Positions 25,876-35,100 of a stretch of 64,000 nucleotides of DNA are shown piece by piece. The position numbers and the translations under genes are program-made. How positions within the stretch are numbered: position 1 is the stretch's first letter; the number at the start of each line of letters is the position of its first letter. The DNA is from Bradyrhizobium manausense. Lineage in GTDB: Bacteria; Pseudomonadota; Alphaproteobacteria; Rhizobiales; Xanthobacteraceae. A model generated the notes under the pieces. That model saw nothing but the letters and a program-made list of their open reading frames with translations. It had not been told where the DNA came from and ran no database searches. The stretch is taken from the NCBI RefSeq assembly GCF_018129685.1, contig NZ_JAFCLG010000006.1:124001-188000 (forward strand), read 5' to 3'.

Positions 25876-26535
25876 ATGACTATCGACGTCATCTCCAACC
25901 TGCGCAGCTTGCTGCTCGCCGAGTATGTCGACTTCGATCGGCGACTGACGCGCCGCCTCGGCTCGCCGGACCTCGCCTCCGAAGCGCTCAATGAGACCTA
26001 TCTCCGTCTCGCCGGCATGCGGGAGATCGGGACAGTGCGCAGCCCCAAGGCCTATCTGTTTCGGATCGCCCTCAACATCGCCACCGATCGCCGCCGCGCA
26101 GAGAAGCGCCGCCTCACCTCCGACGAGGTCGACGCCATGCTGGAGATCCCGGACGATCAGCCCGACGCAGCGCGCGTGATCGAGGATCGTTCGGACGTCG
26201 AGCAGCTCAAGCGCGCGATCGCCGAGCTTCCGGAACGCCGTCGCCGCGTCCTGATGCTTTCGCGCATCGAGGGCTTGCCTAACCGCGAGATCGCCGCGCT
26301 GCTCGGGGTCACTGTACGGACCGTCGAGACCGACCTGAAGCAGGCGGTCGAGCACTGCGCCGAGCGCCTCAAAAGACCCGTACGCGACAAATTCGGTTTT
26401 CAGCGCGTCGCATCGTCTCAGTTAAAGAGATATGTCGATCGGGGCCATCCGCTCATGACCGGCATGGGCGGGAAAGCGCTGGGCCGTGACGAAGCGAAAC
26501 CATCAGGTCGATCACTTAGATCCGCTAATCCGTGA
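25876..26535 (+). CDS. ECF RNA polymerase sigma factor (FecI-like)
   Basis: A 219-residue protein from ATG 25876 (GTG 25864 possible). Sigma region 2 shows RRLGSPDLASEALNETYLRL and SPKAYLFRIALNIATD; region 4 shows LPERRRRVLMLSRIEGLPNR and the helix-turn-helix EIAALLGVTVRTVETDLKQA. This is the FecI/iron-starvation ECF group, usually controlled by a FecR anti-sigma and a TonB-dependent receptor. A tail of about 50 residues after region 4 is unusually long and overlaps the next gene. It sits divergent to the TPS-TonB operon, so that operon is the likely target. No cognate TonB-dependent signalling receptor is visible in the window. Confidence 0.93.
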   Translation: MTIDVISNLRSLLLAEYVDFDRRLTRRLGSPDLASEALNETYLRLAGMREIGTVRSPKAYLFRIALNIATDRRRAEKRRLTSDEVDAMLEIPDDQPDAARVIEDRSDVEQLKRAIAELPERRRRVLMLSRIEGLPNREIAALLGVTVRTVETDLKQAVEHCAERLKRPVRDKFGFQRVASSQLKRYVDRGHPLMTGMGGKALGRDEAKPSGRSLRSANP

Positions 26536-26749
26536 GGCGTTGTCGTGGATCATGCGCCTCAAATCGGGTGAGGCGACGATCGCGGATGCCGAACAACTGA
26601 TGGACTGGCGCGGCAAAAGTTCCGCTCATGAGCGAGCCTTCCGCGATGCCGTAAAATGCTGGCGCGCGATCGGCGAGGCACTGGCGACCGGCCGCCCGGC
26701 GCCTGCGGTGCGACGCAGGCGTCAAACGGGCAGCAAGAAGCGGGCATGA
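26486..26749 (+). CDS. FecR-type anti-sigma N-terminal domain only (DUF4880), no membrane or periplasmic part
   Basis: An 87-residue protein from GTG 26486, overlapping the sigma gene by 50 bases. It contains the FecR/PupR N-terminal DUF4880 helical motif: PLIREALSWIMRLKSGEATI, ADAEQLMDWRGKSSAHERAF and RDAVKCWRAIGEAL. FecR proteins are normally about 320 residues, with one transmembrane helix and a periplasmic signalling domain; both are missing here. The C-terminus is a short basic tail (RRRRQTGSKKRA). It can bind the sigma factor but cannot itself sense the periplasm. A converging gene begins 50 bases on, so the short form is not a sequencing edge effect. Confidence 0.85.
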   Translation: MTKRNHQVDHLDPLIREALSWIMRLKSGEATIADAEQLMDWRGKSSAHERAFRDAVKCWRAIGEALATGRPAPAVRRRRQTGSKKRA

Positions 26750-26799
26750 TCCGGCAGGCCAGCCGCCAGGCCGCCGATTGAATCTCAGCTTGAATTGGA

Positions 26800-27672
26800 T
26801 CAGCGTAGATCGGACGGCGATTTTCGCTCGACCGCGCCGCGCAGGCGCGTGTTGAGCTCGGCAAAGTTGACCGTGCTCCCGATGGCGGTCCGGACGCGGC
26901 CGCCGCGCGGGGCGGCACCACCACCACCACCGCCACCACCGGGCCTGCCGAACGTCGGCTGCGGGACGGAGCCGGTGACGGCAACCCCGTTGGCTGCCAG
27001 GTGCGCGCGGACGCGCGCGCAATATTCGACCGACAGATAGGAAAACCGGGTTTCGCCGTGACCGGCGCGATATTTCATCGTCGCCGTGCAGAGATCCTCA
27101 TGGGCGAGACGCCAGGCGCCGGCAAGATAGCGGACGCCGTAATGCACGTTGACGTCGGGCGTAGCCAGTTCGGCAGGTGTCCCGGTAAAACCCATCATCC
27201 TTGCGGTCGGCAGCATGACCTGCATCAGGCCGACCTCGCCATCCATCCCGACGACGGCCGCATTGTATCGGCTCTCGACCGCCATGACCGCATCCACGAG
27301 CGCAGGCGGAAGGCCGGAGGCAAGCGATTCACGCTCGATCAGCTGCCGGTATTGCGCGCGCCCGGCGCGCCAGTCGCGGCCGAACATTGCGCTCGTCCGG
27401 TAAGAGTAGGTGAAGAGAAGCGGATTGGCAGGGGGAAAATCGGCGGCCGTGAGCGGTTTCGGCGCGAACGGTTCGAGCTTCAGAGGCTCGGGCGCGGTAT
27501 CGTCCGCATCTGTCGACGATACTGCGGTGTTGCTGGTGTCGGCCGTGCGGCCGACCTCATCGTCTTGCGCCCTTGCCGTGCCGTTCAGGACAATCAACAG
27601 GCACAACGCGGCCGATGGCCACAATCGGCGTTCGGCTCCGACGGTCTTGGCTCTTGCAAGGGATCGCGACAT
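26800..27672 (-). CDS. periplasmic lytic transglycosylase (SLT domain)
   Basis: A 290-residue protein with signal peptide (LCLLIVLNGTARAQ) and a low-complexity Asp/Thr/Ser stretch. A lytic transglycosylase domain of about 110 residues contains LVDAVMAVESRYN with the catalytic Glu, GMDGEVGLMQVMLPTARMMG and NVHYGVRYLAGAW. The C-terminal tail is Gly/Pro-rich. It cleaves peptidoglycan, commonly to open space for envelope-spanning machines. It follows the small secreted gene with overlapping stop/start codons and is transcribed together with the EPS export genes, so a role in inserting the Wza/Wzc or secretion machinery is plausible. Confidence 0.92.
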   Translation of the reverse strand: MSRSLARAKTVGAERRLWPSAALCLLIVLNGTARAQDDEVGRTADTSNTAVSSTDADDTAPEPLKLEPFAPKPLTAADFPPANPLLFTYSYRTSAMFGRDWRAGRAQYRQLIERESLASGLPPALVDAVMAVESRYNAAVVGMDGEVGLMQVMLPTARMMGFTGTPAELATPDVNVHYGVRYLAGAWRLAHEDLCTATMKYRAGHGETRFSYLSVEYCARVRAHLAANGVAVTGSVPQPTFGRPGGGGGGGGAAPRGGRVRTAIGSTVNFAELNTRLRGAVERKSPSDLR

Positions 27673-28088
27673 CAGCGGTGCGGCAGCACGTTGGGAATGG
27701 CGGGAGGACGGAACGGAGTGGCCGAACGACCGTAGTTGGAACCATATTGCTGGCGGATGGCCGCCTCGTTGGGATTGCCCACGCGCACATCGGACGAACG
27801 TGCATCGATCGGCGGCAGATTGAGCGTTGGATTGACCTTGTCCACCTCTCGCCGAAGCTGTTCGTTCAAACAGCCGAACGCGCTATCGCTGCCGATCTGC
27901 ACATCGACGCAACGCTGTACCGTCGAGCCGGTCGGCCTGCCGCCGATGATCGTGCCCTCACGCTGCTGGGCGGTTGGATTGGCCGAGCCAGGGGCCTGGG
28001 CCATGACTGGCGATGCGATGATCGCGATCAGACAGGCCGCAAGGCCATCACGACGAACAAATCCGTGTCTCGACAGAGCGGCGCCCAT
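27672..28088 (-). CDS. small secreted protein of unknown function
   Basis: A 138-residue protein from ATG 28088, chosen because GGAGG lies 8 bases upstream. The signal peptide ends at SPVMAQ. The mature part has a pair of cysteines (TVQRCVDVQIG and SAFGCLNEQLRR) and a Pro/Asn-rich C-terminus (RPPAIPNVLPHR). Its stop overlaps the start of the lytic transglycosylase gene, so both are translated together. No family recognised. Confidence 0.78.
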   Translation of the reverse strand: MGAALSRHGFVRRDGLAACLIAIIASPVMAQAPGSANPTAQQREGTIIGGRPTGSTVQRCVDVQIGSDSAFGCLNEQLRREVDKVNPTLNLPPIDARSSDVRVGNPNEAAIRQQYGSNYGRSATPFRPPAIPNVLPHR

Positions 28089-28255
28089 GCTGCGAGCCTC
28101 CAATGACCAGCGCGCTTAGATCCGGCTGCCCCGCGGGAATGATACCATTGCCGGCCGCCTGATACGATACGAGATTCTCATGCTCTCGCAATTACCGAAT
28201 GAGACCCGTTCCCGATTCGAGACATCGAAGCTGCTTCGTACGTACATGCCTTCAC

Positions 28256-29434
28256 CTAGAGCCTCGTTCGAAGCCCCTTCACATCATTGACCAGAAGCGC
28301 CGCGTCATCGGCCGTTGTGACCGCCGTATTGATAAAGTTAAGCACCTTGGTGATGTCCACCTGCGGCGCGTTGGCAGCATAGAGCACGTCGAAAGGACGC
28401 ATCTTCATCTTGGTCGAGATGAAATAACCCGCCGGATCCTGGAAGCTGACATTGAAGATGATCGGCACGGTATCGCCGTTGAATTTCGAGCAATCGACCC
28501 CGAGTTGCTGCGCCACCTCGCGCGGTTCGCGGCGATAGAGAAACACCGATCCCGGATCGGCCTGCAGGTCGAGCAGGCCCCCTGCCTTGGCGACCGCCTG
28601 CGTCAGATTGATCCGCCACGCATCGAAATTGAACTCGCCCTGCTGGCCCGTCGCGCCAAAGGCCGTGAACTTCATCGGCTCCCGGTACAGATAGATTCGA
28701 TCTCCCGGCTGTACGAAGATGTTGCTCGCGGGCCAATAGACCAGATTGCCGAAAGGCACCGTTGCCCGCTTGCCGTTGCGTTCGAGGACAACCCACGTCT
28801 CCCAGCCGGCGCCGCTGATGCCGCCCGCGCGCGTGATCGCGTCGGTAATTCGATCCTGCGCGCCAGCCGACGGCATGGGAAACCGCACCGGCGTCCGGAC
28901 TTCGCCGAAGACGCTGACGAGCGACGAACGCTGCTGGCTCGCCGTCACGATGACCTGCGGGTCGATCGCGCGCTTCCTGATGTGTTGGAGGATGTCGTCC
29001 TGGATTTCCCCGTTGGTGCGACCTGCCGCACGAATTCTGCCGGCATAGGGCACGGTGATATTGCCGTCGTTGTCGACGGACTGATCCGGAAGGCTCACGT
29101 AATTGCCCGGACGCACGCCGGCCTCCAGGGGAACATAGAGCCCGCCTGCGGATGCTTCGAAGATCGTCACACTGACGATGTCGCCAATACCGAAGCGGAT
29201 GCTGCTCGGAGGCTTGCTATCCGCCAGACTTCCTGGAATTCCATTGGGCTCGAACTTCTCGAGTATCTGGACGATCTCGGGAGTAAGCTTCACGAGGGCG
29301 TAGGGCAAAGTCGTGGTGTTTTCGCTCCTCACGTCCAGGCTCGCCGGCCCCGACATGGAAATGAAGCCGCAGCCGCCCAAGCAGGTCGACCAGATCAGGC
29401 AGCACGCGATGACCGGGATATTTCTTAATCGCAT
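28256..29434 (-). CDS. polysaccharide export outer-membrane lipoprotein (Wza/KpsD family)
   Basis: A 392-residue lipoprotein; the signal ends in the lipobox LGGC with Cys at about residue 22. The polysaccharide-export domain (about 80-175) contains IRFGIGDIVSVTIFE and NYVSLPDQSVDNDGNITVPY with YAGRIRAAG. SLBB domains follow: VSVFGEVRTPVRFPM and ITRAGGISGAGW, and later FTAFGATGQQGEFNFD and AVAKAGGLLD. It forms the outer-membrane channel for EPS with the BY-kinase encoded 268 bases upstream. Transcribed in the same direction as the kinase and tpsA. Confidence 0.95.
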   Translation of the reverse strand: MRLRNIPVIACCLIWSTCLGGCGFISMSGPASLDVRSENTTTLPYALVKLTPEIVQILEKFEPNGIPGSLADSKPPSSIRFGIGDIVSVTIFEASAGGLYVPLEAGVRPGNYVSLPDQSVDNDGNITVPYAGRIRAAGRTNGEIQDDILQHIRKRAIDPQVIVTASQQRSSLVSVFGEVRTPVRFPMPSAGAQDRITDAITRAGGISGAGWETWVVLERNGKRATVPFGNLVYWPASNIFVQPGDRIYLYREPMKFTAFGATGQQGEFNFDAWRINLTQAVAKAGGLLDLQADPGSVFLYRREPREVAQQLGVDCSKFNGDTVPIIFNVSFQDPAGYFISTKMKMRPFDVLYAANAPQVDITKVLNFINTAVTTADDAALLVNDVKGLRTRL

Positions 29435-29702
29435 GACGCTTCATTCGCACCGAGCTAACACACCTCAGCAAGCCGGCGCGACGCCGTTCGCGCGAGGCCG
29501 CCTCCCGCCCGGCGGGCGTGCGCCAACGTGCGGTTCTGCTCATTAGACGATGCTGCTGCGGGGATTGCGAAAACAGGACGGAGCAACGGGAGACGAATGC
29601 ACTCCACGCTCTCACGGCCGGAGCAGCTCGCGGAGCGCCGCTTGGCCTTCTATGTCAGGCCTCAGGTCGTTGCGTGAGTTGCTTTTCCGATGCGCGGGGA
29701 TA
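29435..29702. other. 268-bp gap between BY-kinase and Wza genes
   Basis: No gene. It is GC-rich and contains the short palindrome CCCGCCCGGCGGGC near 29510, which may attenuate transcription between the two genes. The open frames covering it are shadows. Confidence 0.3.
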
Positions 29703-32069
29703 TCAGGAGCGCCCATACTGCCCGTAAGGCTGGCTCCAATAGAGGCCACCGTAACCGTGGTCGTGGCGATCAAGCATCTTTGGATCGGCCTTGTTGAGGA
29801 CGACGCCCAAGAGGCGGTCATGGACCTCAGGCGCGGAGTCCAGGCAACGTTGGACCAGGTTGACGCGCAGGCGGCCCCACTCCACCACGAAAATGAAGGA
29901 GTCCACGCTCTGCGTTGCCGCGCGGACATCGACGATGGGACCGAGTGGCGGAAGATCCAGGATAACGTAGTCGTATTGCTCGCGCAGTTGCTCCAGCAGG
30001 TCTCTGAACGCGTCGGACGAAACGACTTCATCGGTATGCGCGAGACTCGCATCGCCAATCGACGGGAGCATTGCAAGACCGGTCTCGGCATCGAACCGTA
30101 CCACCTGCGACAGATCGGCCTTGCCCTCGAGCAGCTCAAGCCATCCCACTGCCGGCTTCGGCTCGAGGTTATCCACGAGCGTCGGCTTTCGCAGATCGGC
30201 GTCGATAAGGATCACGCGCTTACCCGCATCGGCCATCAGCTCTGCCAGATTGCAGGCAAGGGTCGATTTGCCTTCGCCGGGCAGCGTCGACGTTATGCCG
30301 ATCACCTTGTTCTTTTCATAGGCCGCTTGAAGCTCTGCAGCAATCTTGATGGATCGCACGCCCTCGGCGAGCGGTGAAAACGGCTCTTCCACGACTTGCC
30401 GCATCAAGGTGTTGGTAAGCGTCACGACTTGGTCCTGCGGCAGCCGTCTGGCGACGGAATGCCTTCCACGGACAGCTCTCGCGCCTGGCTCCTGCGCGCC
30501 TTCTTGCCGCGCCGGCCGCGGCAGTGCGTTCGCCGCAGTCACGAGCGGCAGCACCGCAAGACACGACGTCCGCAGCGCCTCCTCGACCTGTCGAGCGGTA
30601 CGGAACACCAGATCGAGCGACTCCTTCAGCGCTCCGACGCCCAGACCTGCGATGAGGCCGAATAGTCCCGAGACCAAGAGAACGATCGAAGCGATCGGAC
30701 TGCTCTTTTGTTCGGGCGGCAGCGCCGGATTAGCCACGCGCGCTTCAGTAATCGGAAATGACTCCTGCTGAAGAGCTTCGGTGTAGCGCTGCAAGAATGT
30801 ATCGTAAATCGTGTGATTGGCCCTTGCATTGCTCTCGAGTTCGTTCAGTCCCAGCCGGTCGCGATTGGTGGACTGCCCCTCCGTGACGAGGCTTGCCACC
30901 TTCCGTTGCAGACTTTCCTCCCGCGCCTTTGCGATCTCGTAGTCGCTGTTGTAGCTCGCGGCTATGCGGCCGAGTTCTTCCCTGATGGATCGGCGCAACT
31001 CCTCGATCTGATCGCGAAGGTGCAACACGGCCTGATGGTCGGCGCCGTAGCGCTTCGTCCAGTCGGCCTCACGCGCGGTCAAATCGAAATATTGGTTGCG
31101 CATGCGGGTAATGACTTCGTTATGCAACGAATCCGCGGTCGCCGCATCCGGGCTGTCCTGCTTGAGAACGTCGTTGATTCGCTGCACCCGCGCCTTGGCT
31201 TCACCCGTGGCAACGCGCGCGTTGATCAGCTGCGTATTGAATTCGGCGAGTTGTTGCTCCCCGATCAGACGCCCCGAGACGGTGGACCCTGCCCCACCGT
31301 CCATGGACACGATGTTGTTCTTCTCCTTGTACTCGACGACCGCTCTATCCGCCGTCAATGCCCTGTTCTGGAGCTCCTTGATGCGATCCTGCAGCCAGTC
31401 ACTGGCAAGCCGCGTCGTCTGATATTTCGACTGGAGCAGATCCAGAATATAGGCTTGACCAATCCCATTGGCGACAGCGGCGGCGCTCGCAGGATTGCTC
31501 GACGTAAACCCGATCTCGATAGCGTAGGTCCTTCCGACGCGCGTGATCGTCCGACGTGCCAGGAACGTTCGCGTCGCAGCGCGGACAAGCTCCGTTTCCG
31601 AAGGCGGCGTTGAATTGCCAAGCCCGATGCGATGAAGCAATCCACCTCCTCGGCCGACGAATTCCGGGTCTTCGGTCAGGTGCAATTCCTTGATCACGGC
31701 ATGTGCGAATTTCTCAGACTTGAGAACTTCGACCTGCGTTTCGACCTGTGCGGTGTCGAGCGGAGCGTCGCCCAACGCTTGTTGCTGAGGCTGAAGAACC
31801 CGGACCTTGCTGCTATCGATCAATATCATCGCCTTGGCGGTGTATTGCGGCGGCGTGAGGACGAGATACAAGAGTCCAAACCCGAACGAGCACAGCGTTG
31901 CGATCGCGATGACAAGATATTGCCGGCGAAGAAACCCTCTGCACCAATCGAGGAAGTCGGAAACGCGATCGGATTGCACCAACCCGCTTCCCTGGAGTTG
32001 GGGCGAGACATTCCTAGGTCGTAACGCTGTATCCATTTGTCGATCTAAAACCTGGTTCCGCAACGACAT
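29703..32069 (-). CDS. EPS chain-length regulator and BY tyrosine autokinase (Wzc/ExoP family)
   Basis: A 788-residue inner-membrane protein. Wzz domain with TM1 (YLVIAIATLCSFGFGLLYLV, about 50-70), a long periplasmic coiled-coil region (about 180-430), TM2 (about 455-475: IASIVLLVSGLFGLIAGLG). The cytoplasmic kinase domain has Walker A STLPGEGKSTLACNLAE, Walker A' VILIDADLRKP and Walker B YDYVILDLPPLG. The C-terminus holds a tyrosine cluster (YGGLYWSQPYGQYGRS), the autophosphorylation site. It controls EPS polymer length and export with Wza. The start lies 62 bases after the tpsA stop, so read-through from tpsA is possible. Confidence 0.96.
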   Translation of the reverse strand: MSLRNQVLDRQMDTALRPRNVSPQLQGSGLVQSDRVSDFLDWCRGFLRRQYLVIAIATLCSFGFGLLYLVLTPPQYTAKAMILIDSSKVRVLQPQQQALGDAPLDTAQVETQVEVLKSEKFAHAVIKELHLTEDPEFVGRGGGLLHRIGLGNSTPPSETELVRAATRTFLARRTITRVGRTYAIEIGFTSSNPASAAAVANGIGQAYILDLLQSKYQTTRLASDWLQDRIKELQNRALTADRAVVEYKEKNNIVSMDGGAGSTVSGRLIGEQQLAEFNTQLINARVATGEAKARVQRINDVLKQDSPDAATADSLHNEVITRMRNQYFDLTAREADWTKRYGADHQAVLHLRDQIEELRRSIREELGRIAASYNSDYEIAKAREESLQRKVASLVTEGQSTNRDRLGLNELESNARANHTIYDTFLQRYTEALQQESFPITEARVANPALPPEQKSSPIASIVLLVSGLFGLIAGLGVGALKESLDLVFRTARQVEEALRTSCLAVLPLVTAANALPRPARQEGAQEPGARAVRGRHSVARRLPQDQVVTLTNTLMRQVVEEPFSPLAEGVRSIKIAAELQAAYEKNKVIGITSTLPGEGKSTLACNLAELMADAGKRVILIDADLRKPTLVDNLEPKPAVGWLELLEGKADLSQVVRFDAETGLAMLPSIGDASLAHTDEVVSSDAFRDLLEQLREQYDYVILDLPPLGPIVDVRAATQSVDSFIFVVEWGRLRVNLVQRCLDSAPEVHDRLLGVVLNKADPKMLDRHDHGYGGLYWSQPYGQYGRS

Positions 32070-32130
32070 CTCAACCCGCGTCCGCCCGACGCGGCATCCG
32101 CATTTTCCGAGCCCGTGATATCAAACCGCC

Positions 32131-35100
32131 TCACTGCGCACCGTTGCCCTGGTTGTCCTTCTTGCCGTTGCCGTCCCCGCCGGTACCCGTCGCGTCCTGC
32201 CCTTCGCCATAGCTGAGCACCTGGACGACGAACACCGAGGCCGTGCCCTCCGACTTCGAGCCGGTCGGCGGCTCCGTCGATTTGTTCTGCTGACCGGCGG
32301 TGTTCGACGCGGCGGTCAACGCGCCGACATTCGGAGCAGCGACGGTCGGAATGCCGATCGCGGTTCCGCCGACGTGGGCATTGTCCGCGTTGCTGATCAC
32401 GGGCGCGACGACGACGAGGTTACCGGAGGCGCGGACACCGGCGCTGCCGAAGTTGATGATGCCGCGCGGCGCGAGCAGATACAGGTTGGAGGCCGTGCTG
32501 TTGCCGGTGGTCTGAAGCACGCCGATGCCGGCGCCGGTGACGAGACCTGCGGGATCGATGATCTGGTAATCATCTGCGTCGAAGAAAACCTGCAAAGGCG
32601 GCTGCGATGCAGTCGTCTTGGCGCCGCGACCTGCGTCGAGATTAGCGTTGGAGCTCCACATCGAGATGTCGCCACCCTGCTCGGTGAAGATACGGCTGGT
32701 GTTCACCAGCACGTTGCCGTCGGTGAAGGTGTTGATGTCGCCGCCGGAGAGCGTCAGGATGCCCAGGTTGTTGAGCTTCAGGTTGGGGTTGGGCTCGACG
32801 GCCAGCGATCCGACAAGCACGTTGCCGCCCGGGCCGAGCAGCGAGACGTTGCCGCCGAGACCGGTTTGGATGGTGGCGTGCAGCAGATTGAGGTCTCCGG
32901 TCTGAACTAGCGGTGGGACCTCCTTGGCGAAATTGGCGGCGGCGCCGTTGAGGTCGACGGTCTGGATCAGACGCAGCACGTTGACCGCGTACTTGCCCGA
33001 GGTGTTGGCCTGACCGAGCGCGGTCGTCAGGCCATCGCCCACCGGTTTCAGCGAGCCACCCAGATTGTTGGTGTAGCCACTCGCTGTCGGGAACAGCGTG
33101 TTGATCATGATGTAGCCGTCGAGAAGAGCGGCCTTCTGGGTCTGGTTATAGAGCGTCGAATTGCCTTGATAGTACTGATAAAGGCTGCTGCCGGTGTTGC
33201 CGATGCCCTTCAACTCGGCCGTGAACACTTGGTCGACGAAGACGTGCTGCAGCGCAGTCGGCTCGCTCAGGAATTTCGCGAACACGTCGGTGCCGGCAGG
33301 CGGGACGCCCCCCGAGCAGGTCAAGGCACCGGTGGTGCAGAGGAAGCTCGTGAGCTCACCGATATAATTGTGTGCGACGTTGGCGGCATTGGCCGGATCG
33401 ATATAGGTGTCGATCACGGCCTGGTAGTTGACCTTGTTGCCGACGCCGAACAGCGCGATAATATCCGCGCCGGTGGTGGGCAGCAGCGGATTGCGGTTCT
33501 TGACGGCCGCGGAGAATGGGCCAAGCAAGGCCGGGTTGTACATGCCGGGCGAGCCTTGAACCCACTGGTTGCCGACCGGGATGCTGCTGGCGTTGCCCAC
33601 CGACGTGATGCCTTCCTGCACCGTTGCGGACGCCGCCGTGTCGAAGTTCACCGGGAGGAAGGGACCAAGGTTTCGCCCGGCTTCGACCAGGAAGAAGCCC
33701 GGGCCGGCGACCTGCATGCCACCGAGATTGTGGTAACCAGTGTAATCGATGTCCCGGCCGGCGATGACGCTGCTGACATCGCTGGCAGCGATGTTCTCGA
33801 CCGTCAGGTTAAGATCGACGATGTCCAACCCGGCCTGGACCCTGGTTGGCCGGTTGATATTGATCTGCCCGGCGCCGGTGATGCTTCCATTCACCGCGTA
33901 TATCTTGGCGGTCGAGGCATTGGTGGCTTGTGCCAGGTTCGCCTGGCTGGAGGCGCCGGTGGCGCCGTTGTTGGGCTGGTAGGGATCGAAGGCCTGGTCG
34001 AGCAACGACGGACCAGCCGAGAGGGTTGGGAAACTTTGCGGAAGGGCAAGCGCGCCGCTCGGCAATGTCGGGCTTACGCCGCCTGTCAGATCGATGCTGC
34101 CCTCGGCCAGCAATTGGAATGTGCCGTTCGGCGATCCGTTGAGCACGATGCCGTTGTTTTTTGAACCGGTCAGTCCGTTGGTGGTGATGTCGCCGTTCAG
34201 GGCAACCGCGCTGAAGCTCGCCGGAAAATTGGTCTCGAAGATGGAGCCTTGACCCGCGATCTTCTGAGATATTGTCGCGGTCTGACTGAGTGCGATGTTG
34301 ATGTTGCCTGCGATGGCGACGACGTTGACCGCGCTGTCAGGACCATAGGTGTCCATGAAGATGGGCGCAGTCGTCGCGCTTGAGTTGGCAGGATTTGCGT
34401 AGGACGTTGTCTGAGAGTGCAACTCGGCCGGGTTGATCACCCCGCCAATCGAGACCGATCCTCCAGCCGTCAGCGTGATCTGGCCGGAATCGACGGCGAG
34501 CACCGGCAGGTCCTGCAACGTGCCGGTCTTGGTGGTCAGGTTGCCATTGGGACCAACCGAGCCGCCGGCGACGATCGTCGCCGTGCCCGAGCCCTCGTAG
34601 AACGATCCGCCGAGGATGTTGCGGCCCGCCTGCACGATCATGTTGCCGCTGCCGTTGACGGTCATCACTGGCGTGTTCAGCACGCCGCTGCCGACCGAAG
34701 CGAGGCCGCCGCTGGCATAGCCAGTGGTCGGCAACGACACCGAGACGTCGATCAGGTCCCGTCCCGCCGTGACCGACACGTTGCCGCCGGCGCTCAGGAT
34801 GCCCTGCTGGAAGCTGCCGTACTGGATCCACCATGCGGATTGCGACGCAATAGCGGTTCCGAATGGGGCAAACACGCCCGCGCCGAGCAGACTGACATTC
34901 GGCGCGTCATTCGCGGAGCCGATCGGCGTGATCGCCGCATCGGCGAGCAGCCACGGGAAAAAGTACTGATAATCCGAGACTGTCTTGGTCCCGCTGTTGG
35001 TTGCGGTAACGCTGGTGGTCGGATTGCCGACCCGAATGATGTCGCGCTGCGCCACCAGCGTGACGTCGCCTCCCTCGGTCGGGAAAGCCGCTGCAGTCGG

